Shown one piece after another: positions 20,834 through 30,230 of a stretch of 30,230 nucleotides of DNA (within the stretch, counting starts at the first letter, position 1; each line of letters starts with the position of its first letter). Source of the stretch: Calocera cornea HHB12733 (Eukaryota > Basidiomycota > Dacrymycetes > Dacrymycetales > Dacrymycetaceae); NCBI GenBank assembly GCA_001632435.1, contig KV424159.1, positions 1 to 30,230 on the forward strand. The letters are read 5' to 3'. A program made the translations under genes and the position numbers. Below the pieces are notes generated by a model. The model searched no databases. It was not told the DNA's origin and saw only the letters and a list, made by a program, of their open reading frames with translations.

Positions 20834-21525
20834 CTAGGAGTGCTTCTGATCCTGTTCAAGCTTCTTCGCATCCTGCTCCTCCGTCTTTGGTATCCCCACC
20901 AGGTGCGGCGTGACCACGGCATTCATCTTTCGAAGCATCTACGAGCAGTCAGCATCTGCTCGCGCGCATACACGCTGTATGCTCACATGAATGAAGCTGT
21001 TGTCCGGGATATCCTCCATGGGCCTATCCTGCAACCGCGTGATCTTGCCCGTCGTCGCGTCCGAGCAGATGATCACGGTCGTCTTCATATCGACCTCCTT
21101 CCCCCCGGCCTTGAACACAAACAGCTGGTGCAGGTCCATCTCAATCTTGCCCTCGGGTGAGACGGACTTGACGAGGTGCGAGCGGGTGATGCTCTCCTTC
21201 GTCACTTTCGGTAGGCCGTAGAACTGCCCTCCTGCGTTTCCGTCCCGTCAGGACTGTACAGTACCACGGCAAAGCGGGCCGAGCAGCCCTAGGTGATGGG
21301 AGACACACCAATCTCCTCCCTCCCCCTGGCAGTAGCGAACGCATCCTCGTATATGCCATCCTCGGCAAACATGTCGAGCTTGTCGAGCGTCGGCTTGGCC
21401 TGGAAGAGGTCCAGCACGCAGCCGACGTGTGCACGCTGCAGGTCGGTGAGATCGACCCCCGGTAGAGTGCGGCGGATGTCCGTGTTCTGGACCTCGTGCA
21501 GGCTGGAGGGGGGGACGGAGGACAT
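20834..21525 (-). CDS. Small NTF2-like (SnoaL-type) protein
   Basis: Exons 21525-21309, 21231-20987 and 20938-20834 join to 188 residues, starting MSSVPPSSLHEV. The pattern FAEDGIYEDAFATARGREEIGGQFYGL is typical of the cone-shaped NTF2-like fold, and the following strands (KIEMDLHQLFVFKAGG, KTTVIICSDATTGKITRLQDRP) fit it. The C-terminus is charged (KTEEQDAKKLEQDQKHS). Such proteins may be enzymes or binding proteins; no role can be given. It lies between the two DUF4336 genes, convergent with copy 1 (104 bp between stops) and divergent from copy 2. A functional link with DUF4336 is possible but only suggested by position. Confidence 0.75.
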
Positions 21526-21935
21526 GGTCGTATCTGCTGCAGGCAAGGCAGGCGGCGCTGTGAGCGCGATCCATCTCGGGGTTTGAGGGCCGGTATGCTG
21601 CTGCAGTGTCACAACGTCATCGACTCGATCCCGAGGAAGGTGAGATCGGTGTCTTGTCTCACTACATGCGCATATGCATCATCACGGTCACCTCGCCCTC
21701 GTGCTGACTATGAGAGCAAGTGGGCATGCGAGTGAACGGCGGTCTTATGCGTGCACTGGTGATGGAAGATCGGGTGCACTGTGAACAACGGACGCGACGC
21801 ACTCGACCTCGCTCGTCATACCGCATCGCGTGGGACGACGAGGCTTCGTTCGCGAGACGGCGATCTGTGCCGGCCTTGTCCTCTCCTCACACTCTGCCCT
21901 CGTTCCTCCCCATCCACATAGTCAACCCGGCACTC
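21526..21935. promoter_or_regulatory. Divergent promoter region between the NTF2-like gene and DUF4336 copy 2
   Basis: 410 bp between outward-facing start codons. No clear TATA box and no further gene; plus-strand short frames here are not supported. Confidence 0.45.
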
Positions 21936-23126
21936 ATGAGTGAAACCGTCATTCGTGAGGTACAGCATCTCTCTCCCCGGTCCCATGCAACCCTCTCACC
22001 CTGCACACAGGTCACAGCCGGCGTATGGATCTTTAGCAGGTACGGTACGCTCCGCCCGGATACCCCATCCGCGCATCTCACCGTCCTTCAGGCCATTTGC
22101 CCGCTTCGGTCTGCTCCCTGTCGGCGGCCGGTCAACAGCCATCAAGCTCCAGACCGGAGATGTCTGGGTGCTCGCATCCACCAAGCTTGACGATCCTACC
22201 AAGGCGAAGCTGCACGAGCTCGGGCCTGTCAAGTACGCGTGCATCTGCTCCATCTGCCGTCGCTCATGTGACTGGGCTGCAGGTACATCATAGCTGCAGA
22301 CGCCGTGCATACCGACTTCATTAGTAAGCACACAATCCTTCTCTGGCCCGACAAGTTGCTGACTCTCGCCAGGCGAGTTCAAGCGAGAGTTCCCAGATGC
22401 AAAGTGCATCGGCGTCGAGCCGCTCTTCGGGAAGCGCAAGGACATAAAGTGGGACGGTCGTGCGTCCGTTGCTGCCTCACCCATATTCAGTCGACTGACG
22501 GCCCGTACAGTGTATGGCAAGGATGCACCTGATACGGTGTATGGGTTCGAACCCGAGGTGAGCACAATGCGCACGCTGTCGTACTGGTATCTGATGCCCC
22601 TCATTGACAGATACAAGCGCAGTAAGCTATCTCTGGCCCCACCCTGCACGTGCGTTTGCTTAGACGGCGACCAGATACTTTGCCGCGCACGTCAGCAAGG
22701 ACGTCGCATTCCTTCATGCGCCATCCAAGACTCTTATCGAGGCTGATCTCTTGTTCAACCTTCCCGGAAAGGAGCAGGTGCGCCGCAGCCATCCGCATCG
22801 ATCTGAAGCCAATATCACTTACCTCTTTCAAGTACTCCAAGACAAAGTCGCCCAACTCGCTCGCCATTCGGTGGTCCGCGTTCGGCCCAGACTCGGCGCT
22901 GCACAAACGGTTCGGGCTGATGATCGCGAGCGATAAGGCGTACGTCCCCTCGCCTACCCTCCTCAAGCTCCGTACGCTGACCGCCTTGTACAGTGTGATG
23001 AGACGCGATGTGCAGGCGGTCGCCAGCTGGGACTTTGACAGGATCATCCCCTGCCATGGTGATGTGATCGAGAAGGACGGGAAGAGAGCATGGACGAGTG
23101 CCTATGAGCGGCTGCTCAAAGGATGA
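21936..23126 (+). CDS. DUF4336 protein (metallo-beta-lactamase-like fold), copy 2
   Basis: Ten exons (21936-21959, 22011-22039, 22092-22232, 22283-22323, 22373-22456, 22511-22557, 22611-22621, 22675-22777, 22833-22939, 22994-23126) join to 239 residues, one fewer than copy 1. It follows copy 1 throughout: FSRPFARFGLLPVGGRSTAIKL, GDVWVLASTKL, KCIGVEPLFG, YGFEPE, DVAFLHAPSKTLIEADLLFN and WDFDRIIPCHGDVIEKDGKR. Six introns are shared with copy 1 at the same codons, including those around the 29-nt and 11-nt exons. Three more are found only here (after GPVK, within KWD and after KEQ). A segment after the KEQ intron has diverged. Same fold and unknown substrate as copy 1. Confidence 0.85.
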
Positions 23127-23335
23127 CGGCATCGTACTGTACACCACCATAATTCTCGCAATCACAGTACATCCGCATTCTTTCAAACATCGTTACAGTA
23201 CAGCGCCTTTGACCCGTCAACCCTCCTACAAGCCGAACCACCTGTGCTGAGGAGTTAGCCGCTTGTGCGACGCCGTCTTGGCAGACCCTGTAGCGCACTT
23301 GAGACCGTTGTTCTTTCGTTCAAGTCCTCGGGCGA

Positions 23336-23524
23336 TCACTTGCCCTCCTTGCACTTGCACTTGTCCTCGTCCTTGACGTCCGCCATCACCTGCCGAGCCG
23401 TCAGCATCCCCGTGGTCACAGATCAGAGCAAGGCCAGCAGACGCAGACGCACCTGGTCGACATGCCGCCCACAGCCCCTCCATGTGGTCTTGCCGCAGTC
23501 AGTGCAGGTAGCTTTCATACACAT
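23336..23524 (-). CDS. 41-residue Cys-rich protein
   Basis: Two exons, 23524-23453 and 23389-23336, with a 63-nt intron, give MCMKATCTDCGKTTWRGCGR then HVDQVMADVKDEDKCKCKEGK. The arrangement C-x4-C-x2-C, then TTWxGCGxHV, then a late C-x-C matches a small conserved protein type that I recall from fungi and bacteria, but its function is not known to me. The six cysteines suggest zinc or another metal site. The exon join is in phase 0 and restores the conserved HVDQVM segment. It ends 210 bp from the stop of DUF4336 copy 2 and is divergent from the NLR gene. A TTGGG repeat lies just upstream of its start. Confidence 0.75.
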
Positions 23525-24309
23525 ATTGGCCTGGGTTGGGTTGGGTTGGGTTGGTAGGTGAGTGGGGGACGATGAAATGCGGGGGATGTGGCTTATCGCC
23601 CCATTTCGTCCGTCCTCTTAAGGAACGAAGGTCGTGCTTAGTAATGCAAAGCGGGGACAGCTCCCGCACACACAGCGGTCGAACCGAACCGAGGACTGAC
23701 GAAACGCTTCTGCGTCAGCTGTACTACCAATTAATCTAACGAGCTATCTGATTGCTGACGCGGACAACCAGAGAGTGCATACACAGCATCGGAATGGTCA
23801 GCATGGCCGGTTCCACCGAACCGCCTGCACCGCAGTGCGCCCACGGGTACTGCATCCCCCGACAACCCAATACAGGTCCCAGCCAAAACCCGGCTTCAGG
23901 GTTTCTTCAGGGCTTCATCTCCTCGGCTCCGTCGGATGCTCGCGAAGCGACTAAGTACACCAATTCGCATCTGATCTTACTGTCGCCGTATCCACCAACC
24001 CGCCATTGACGTGCGCGTAAGTACATTGATAGCCCCTATCTTGCGTTCTTCCCCGCATGTTGCAAGTGGTGGAATCTATCTTGAGGAAGCCCGGATCATT
24101 CAGGCACAGGCGGCGCCTATCGGAAACCCGTTGCCAGACATGTGATCCTTAGCGCTCCTATGTCTTCTTTATGTGCTTTCGTCACCGCCCGGGATTGCCC
24201 TTTGTACAATGCACCGATGAAATGTGCTCGTCCTATCGACTTAGACGCTGCTGTACGTATCGACAACCTGCACTTGTTCCACCTATCAGCCACCAAACAG
24301 TGATTCAGG
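23525..24309. promoter_or_regulatory. Divergent promoter region before the NLR-like gene
   Basis: 785 bp between the small Cys-rich protein gene and the NLR start at 24310. It contains the GGGTT repeat and no supported gene. A tRNA-like string on the minus strand near 23690-23745 was examined and rejected. No TATA box stands out for the NLR gene. Confidence 0.45.
23533..23552. repeat. GGGTT pentanucleotide repeat, four units
   Basis: Four direct units of GGGTT immediately upstream of the 41-residue protein start, so CCCAA-type repeats in its probable 5' UTR. It resembles but does not match the telomere unit TTAGGG. Confidence 0.75.
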
Positions 24310-27300
24310 ATGCCTGCGTCCTCTCCGCCTGATGACATTTCTAAGCCATCGAGTTCTACATATCTAGGTGCAGGTTTGTCCAGTCATTCTCGAGTCCAGA
24401 TAGGCGCTCAATCCACGCCAGGCGCAACCATCCTCGGCCTTCGGCAACGCTCCCGCTTCAAGTCCTCCAGAAAGTATTTCGTTCGAATCCATATCGACGG
24501 AAAGGAGGAGTGGACGAGCAGGGAGATCCGGACGAAGGAGAGCAAGGTCGTATGGGATGACGATCAGGACAGACATGAGTTGTACGCATGTTGTACCTAC
24601 ATACCCCTGCCTGGCACGACTGCTCATATATCCCTAGCAAATGCTCATTGACGTCCCTCTTTCGAGTGACTCTCTTCAGGAACCGAAGAGGGGCGCGTCC
24701 GAGTGAGGAGATTGGCACGCTTGCGCGGCCGCTGCAGGAATGGATCCAAGCAGCGATGGGTGCGTTCGTCGCCCAGCTCACGCTTTGAACGGTCGCTCAT
24801 CTCCGGTCCCGAGGCCAGTTGGTCAGCTAATCACAAGCTCCCCAGAGAAGAACGGACTCTCTATTGAGATTCAAATGTCGCGTATGTACGAAGACGCCGA
24901 TGTGCCCGATTCAACCGCCGCCCTGCAGGAGGTTGTCGAGGGGTTAGGGCCCGTCAATGGGCTGGAAGCCACCGCAAATAGTGCTGTTCTTTTGACTACG
25001 AAGGAATCCGGATCGGACAACCCAACTACCGCAATCAGCAGTTCTGGAGAGCTATCAAACGGTGTGGCAGATGTTGCAGGTGCGTTGGAAGGACTGCTGG
25101 AAACGCTCCACATGTTTGTCAGGTCGATGGATGCGCAGACTGAGGTGCCCCTTGCCGACCAATGACTTCCACCCTAGTTCTGACTTTGAATGGCGCAGGT
25201 GCATCCTTATCTTAAGATGGCGTGGACCATATTATCCACTGCGCTAAATGTAGGTTACATCCTCAACATAATTGCTATTCGGCTGATGCATCGTTAGATT
25301 GCAGTTGTTCAGCAAGAACACAATAACAAGATGAAGCTACTAATTGAGAAGATAACGATGGTGTACGGATTTATCTGTGATGCACGAGAGCTACGCCACG
25401 ACAAAGCAAGATTGGGTGTGCTGTCTCGGCTGGCGCTGCAGACGGTCGACTGCGCGTACTTCATCTCGTCGCACATCGACGATACACATCTTGGTGAGCA
25501 ATGAGTGATTGCGACCAAGACTCAAAACATTTACTGAATGCGCGTAGTCACGAGACTTGCAAAGCAGACTCTGTTCAGTACCGACACCAAGATCGACGAG
25601 TACAGCAAGAGTTTTGATTATATGCTCCAAGAATTCCGAACTGGATCTCAACTGCGAACGGAGCTTGCGACCTTGTCCATGTCTGAGGGCGTCAAGGAGT
25701 TGTGTACGCACCTAATTGTTCGGGCTTCGACTTCAGCTCACCTTCCACAGCAGCCAATGCGAGCCTGCAGAATATTCCCTTTGTGGGCGGTACGGGATAT
25801 GAACCGGGAAAGGAATGCTTCGAGAACACTCGAACCGCCTTGTTGGATGAAATCACCGAGTGGGCAACCAGCGGAACTGCCAAAGTACTTGTTCTGACAG
25901 GACCGGCTGGAACGGGAAAATCGACAATCGCTCATACGATGGCAGGGCGATTTCTCAAGATAAAGCGCCTTGGGGCGGCCTTCTGCTTTACTTCCACTCC
26001 CTCCCGAAAGCCTGTTGACCTGTTTCGGAACATTGCCCATGGTCTAGCAAGCCTTGATGGGGCTTTCAAGGCGGCATTGGAGGACGCCGTGAAGGACGAC
26101 AAAGACCTCTGCCAGACGAACGATGTCATGCGTCAATTCGATAACTTCATCTTGGGGCCCGCACACACGCTAATGCCACATGGGACCATTTTCGTGATGA
26201 TTGACGCGTTTGACGAAAGTGGTACGCTAGAGGAGCGCAAAACACTTCTCCGTATTGTCCGCCACCGATTCAAAGAGCTTCCGCTTGGCTTTCGAGTTCT
26301 CGTCACATCTCGGGACGAGTGGGACATCCACGATGCTTTCCCTCAGTCTACAGCAGACATTGTTGTTCGACGGATGCCGACGCTCCAAAACGATCCGCAG
26401 TTGTCCAAGGACATTCTGCGATACATTCAACATACCTTATCTCCCGACGGCTCGTTGCTCCCGGGCTTACCCAGAGACGCATGTGAGACTCTGGGAAGAA
26501 AGGCAGACGGTATGTTCCAATGGGCATGTGAAATCTGTCGCTATATACTGGGCCCACGGATAGGTGTCACCGCCGCCCAGCGCTACTATACTCTCATGGC
26601 TCACGAAGACACCAGCCTGGATGGCTTCTACCAAGCGGTTCTACTCCGGATTCTAGAGGGGAACGTGGACATCCTGAGCTCTTTCAAGCTCATCATGGGC
26701 GTCGTCTTAGCTACGGTCGAACCGCTCTCCATGCGCCCACTGAATACACTCTTATGTGCCCTGCGCCCGACCGGATCCCCAGACGTCTACGGTATTTTGC
26801 CCTTTTTGGGTTCCTTACTCAGCGGTGTACAGGAAGACACAGTGCCGATTCGACCAGTACATTTCACACTTTCGGACTTTCTTCGGAGCACCAGACGGAG
26901 CAGACGCTATTTCATTGGGACGAACGGTCATCACGAAAATATCGTCATTGCTTCACTACGACTACTGAGGACAAATCTATGCTTCAATATGGCGGATCTC
27001 AAAAGCTCATATGTGGTTAATGCTGACTTTCAAGCTTCTAGTCTGCCAAACGACAAAGTGTCTGTTGCGCTCCTGTATGCTTGCAAATATTGGGGTTACC
27101 ACTTATCCCAATGCGCATATGGCTTTGAAACCTCGAATGAGGAATGCAAGACATCAATCCGCGACCTCGTTCTGCACAAGATGCTCTTTTGGTTAGAGTT
27201 GTCCAGTCTGGCAGGGACGATCGTCAATGCCGTTCCTTGTCTCCGCATGGCCATGGTCCGGTTGCAAGTATGTCTTTCGCTCACAGCGTTTTGTATACAG

Positions 27301-29723
27301 CTGATATTGGATAGGCGATTGGAAGCGATGTCTCGAGGATGGCTGAGGATTGTATTCAATTCATTCGTCGCTTTGGCCGTTCCATGGTAGACTCCGCTCC
27401 GCACATCTATCTGTCTGCACTTGTTTGGTCGCCAAGCGAAAGCAAAATTGTGGAACAGTATGCCTCCTCTTATCCGAAGGTGGCGCGGGTTACGTCAGGC
27501 AGGGACAGTCGGTGGTCCATCATGAGTCTTGTCCTCTCTGGTCACAGGTTTGGCGTTGCATGCGTCGCTTTCTCTGCGGACGGTCGACGCATTGTCTCGG
27601 GCTCATGGGACCACACCCTTCGATTATGGGACGGCGATATCGGGGACCCGATCGGCAGGCCGTTGGCGGGTCACAACTCTTCCGTCACGTCCGTCTCTTT
27701 CTCCCCGGATGGTCGAGTTATCGTCTCCGGCTCTGATGACCAGACTCTTCGACTATGGGATGCGGATACTGGGGAATCGATTGGTGAGCCATTCACAGGT
27801 CACGAGGACTGCGTGACTTCGGTCGCTTTCTCGCCGGATGGCCGGCGCATAGCCTCAGCCTCTCGTGACCAGACCGTGCGCCTATGGGATAGCCTTACCC
27901 AGACAGCCATCGGCCAGCCATTCACGGGCCACAGTAACTGGGTCACGTCAGTCGCTTTCTCACCTGATGGTCGAAGAATCGTCTCAGGCTCGTGGGACCA
28001 CACCCTTCGAGTATGGGACGGCGATACAGGGGCTGCCATCGGCAACCCGTTGGCTGGACACAAAGATGGTGTCACTTCCGTTGCTTTTTCGTCGGACGGC
28101 CGGCGTATCGTCTCGGGTTCGTCGGATCACACCCTTCGACTATGGGATGGAGCAAGCGGGGATGCCATTGGCAACCCGCTGACAGGTCACACAGCCGTAG
28201 TCGATTCCGTCGCTTTCTCGCCGGACGGCCAACGAATTGTCTCCGCCTCGTGGGACCACACTCTTCGGCTGTGGGATGGCCATACAGGGGAAGCTATTGG
28301 GGGACCATTAACGGGTCATAGCAATTCCGTGACTTCCGTCGCTTTCTCTCCAGACAGTCGATGCATCATCTCAGGCTCGTGGGACTACACACTTCGAGTG
28401 TGGGATGGAGATCCCCATCAAGCCATTGCCGAGTCGTTCCCTGGGCATCGGGGCGCCGTAACGTCTGTTGCTTTCTCCCCGGATGGCGGGCGTATTGTCT
28501 CTGGCTCACGAGACCGTACCGTTCGATTATGGGACGCAAGTACGGGTGAAGCCATTGGGGAGCCGTTCATCGGCCATACTAATTGGATCACTTCCGTGGC
28601 TTTCTCTCCGGACGGACGGCAGATCGTCTCAGGCTCATGGGATCACAGCCTTCGACTTTGGGATGCTGAAACCGGAAAAGCCATTGGCGAGCCGTTAGTC
28701 GGTGAGAGCGTCGCGGTCAATTCAGTGGCTTTCTCCCAGGACGGAAAGCGAATTGTCTCAGGCCTCTGGGACCACACCGTTCAACTATGGGATGCTTGTT
28801 CAGGAAAGGCCATTGGCGAGCCGTTCGTAGGTCATAGCAGCGCTGTGGTGTCAGTTGCTTTCTCCCCAGATGGGCTGCGAGTCGTCTCAGGCTCATGCGA
28901 CCACACCCTTCAACTTTGGGATGTGGAAAGCGGCAAAGCTCTTGGCGAGGCCTTAAGCGGCCACAACAACGCGGTCAATGCAGTCGCGTTCTCCCCAGAC
29001 GACCGGCGCCTCGTGTCAGGCTCGCGTGACTACACTCTTTGTTTATGGGACAGCGAGACCGGTAAGATCGTGGGTGAACCCATGACAGGACACAGCAACT
29101 CGGTGACGTCTGTGGCTATCTCTCCGTGCGGCGCGTACATCGTCTCAGGTTCTCGCGACTACACCGTTCGACTGTGGGATATAGAGACCAGGCAAGCCAT
29201 TGGAGACCCAATGGCAGGACACCGCGGTGCGGTAACGTCTGTCGCTTTCTCCCCGGACGGACGGCACATCGTGTCGAGCTCCGAGGACCAAACGGTGCGG
29301 GTTTGGAATGTCAATATGGGTGGCATACCGGCACTTGCAGCTCAACGCGGTGCAGGGATAATTCACGCTTCCCTGTCACCCCAAAGAGACTCATCGGAAC
29401 TCCATACGGGCACCTTGAATAAAGGTGTCGGGTCCGGGGTGACAACCAATGCTCTGTCCCTCTCTCCATTCAAGGCCCACCAACTAACCCAGCCTTACCC
29501 GTCTCAATCCATTATCAACTGCTCGCTAACCTTCGACCTGCAGGCTGGGTGGATCAAGGGCAACGGCAGTGACCACATCCTTTGGGTTCCTCCGGACAAA
29601 CTGCGTAGCTTGTATGGTGCTGCAAACCTTAAGCTTGTCATCCCCGGACCGACACTTCATGTAGATCTTAGTCACTTTGCGCATGGAACACATTGGACTT
29701 CTTCTCACTTTCCAAATAGATAG
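24310..29723 (+). CDS. NLR-like STAND protein: C2-like, helical, NACHT, 14 WD40 repeats
   Basis: Eight exons (24310-24581, 24638-24759, 24846-25144, 25199-25249, 25298-25493, 25548-25701, 25737-27267, 27315-29723) give about 1677 residues in frame. Fungal STAND proteins of this kind sense non-self or conspecific signals and trigger defence or incompatibility; this gene's own role is inferred. Residues about 45-150 look like a C2 domain (YFVRIHIDGKEEW). A helical region (about 170-400, with HPYLKMAWTILSTALN) resembles the Goodbye-type N-terminal module. NACHT has Walker A GPAGTGKS (about residue 422) and Walker B FVMIDAFDES (about 518). EDCIQFIRRFG and SAPHIYLSALVWSP link to WD40 repeats from residue 951. 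A tail with GWIKGNG, LWVPPDKLRSLYG and IPGPTLHVDL ends it. The sixth intron is uncertain: donor 25702 (35 nt) or 25681 (56 nt, seven residues fewer). A decayed paralogue lies inverted at 990-3373. Confidence 0.88.
27540..29321 (+). repeat. 14 WD40 repeats of 43 codons (129-bp units)
   Basis: Every unit but the last is exactly 43 residues, GH to GH, with the consensus GHxxxVTSVAFSPDGRRIVSGSxDxTLRLWDxxTGxAIGxPLx. The tenth starts GES instead of GH and the last is 35 residues. Fourteen blades would make two seven-bladed propellers. Units are very alike in DNA, while residues right after GH and on either side of the Asp in SxDxT differ from unit to unit. Confidence 0.93.
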
Positions 29724-30230
29724 ATGAGTCTGTCCTCATATTATGTCTTTTAAGCCCATGTACCCCCATTAGACTACCCTTATCAGCCAGCTGATCAGAA
29801 CTGCTTATGGGGCTTGGTGCCCATGCAACCTTAACCCTAACCTGGTAGTGCACAGCACATCTAAGTAGGTTTACCGGGGTTTTCCAGGTTAGACCAAGGA
29901 TTCTACACAATTTCATTCCTACACCTATCCGGTGCGCATTGGGCCAATGGGCATTTGCATGCTTTCATAACAAGTCTGCCATTCTGCCTCTTGTTTATAA
30001 CCCCCTATCACCATACCCTAATAATATGGTTTAGGGTTAGGGTTGTTAGGAGGACTTAGGGTACACTAGGGTATTGTCAGGGGACACTCTATTTTCCTAC
30101 TTTATTTGGCCTTTACTTGCTTCAGAAGCACTTCCTAGCATGGAATCCAGCCTTCAGGGTCTGGGCTTATCTCTATGCGCCCGCGCGGACACCCTGTCTG
30201 CGCCGACACGACCGCTCCCGCCGATTGCCC
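29724..30230. other. 3' flank of the NLR-like gene, no gene seen
   Basis: AT-richer sequence with stops in all frames. It has telomere-like motifs at 29831-29842 and 30015-30049 and nothing else that I recognise. The last 60 bases turn GC-rich, so another feature may start beyond the window. Confidence 0.5.
30015..30049. repeat. Telomere-like motifs with a 7-bp inverted repeat
   Basis: ACCCTAA at 30015-30021 and TTAGGGT at 30031-30037 are exact inverted copies with a 9-nt loop. A second TTAGGG unit follows directly (30037-30043). A further CCCTAA motif lies at 29835-29840. Confidence 0.6.

Noticed and set aside
23690..23745. tRNA-like string on the minus strand (TAGCTCGTTAG...TTGGTAG, later GGTTCGGTTCGACC)
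   Set aside because: No pairing 7-bp acceptor stem, no proper T-arm and an oversized anticodon loop. At most a chance likeness to promoter boxes of tRNA genes.
27540..29321. Regular 129-bp direct repeats as a possible CRISPR or satellite array
   Set aside because: They are in-frame WD40 codons with unit length 43 residues and no unique spacers.

Overview
The window looks like nuclear DNA from a basidiomycete fungus, most likely an Agaricomycete. Genes are tightly packed, coding sequence is GC-rich, and nearly every gene is broken by short introns (mostly 46-77 nt, GT-AG, in-frame splicing checked by hand). The gene content fits: a large NACHT-WD40 (NLR-like) gene, a family 12 cellulase, fungal DUF4336 proteins, a D-amino-acid oxidase and fungal TORC1/Golgi/transcription housekeeping genes. 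All gene models are read from sequence alone; family names come from recognising motifs, not from searches.

Layout. 1-330 holds an array of short GC-rich palindromes; 331-989 has no gene. 990-3373 (minus) is a decayed NLR-like gene with C2-like and WD40 parts but no NACHT domain. 4653-5855 (plus) is a secreted Ser/Thr-rich repeat protein. Then come NPR3/NPRL3 (6116-8618 plus), an NAD-dependent epimerase/SDR (8702-9740 minus), an unassigned 1.4 kb stretch, VPS74/GOLPH3 (11168-12377 minus), a CDK9/Bur1-type kinase (13005-15896 plus), D-amino-acid oxidase (15989-17474 minus), a GH12 endoglucanase (18139-19139 plus), and a three-gene group of two DUF4336 paralogues (19644-20729 and 21936-23126, both plus) around a small NTF2-like gene (20834-21525 minus). 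A 41-residue Cys-rich protein gene (23336-23524 minus) precedes an apparently intact C2-NACHT-WD40 gene (24310-29723 plus). Its downstream flank, to 30230, has telomere-like motifs but no gene.

Most noteworthy: the two ends of the window carry inverted paralogues of one NLR-like gene. The right copy is intact with 14 WD40 repeats of 43 residues. The left copy has lost the helical/NACHT part, carries a nonsense codon and frameshifts, and keeps the same C2-like start and the same unusual C-terminal tail. Between them lies ordinary, mostly housekeeping sequence. A second point is the DUF4336 pair: both genes share a 29-nt second exon and an 11-nt micro-exon.

The genes do not form one pathway. 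NPR3 (amino-acid signalling to TORC1), VPS74 (Golgi glycosyltransferase retention) and Bur1/CDK9 (transcription elongation) are core cell functions. GH12 and the Ser-rich protein are exported. The NLR pair is the accessory, self/non-self-type component.
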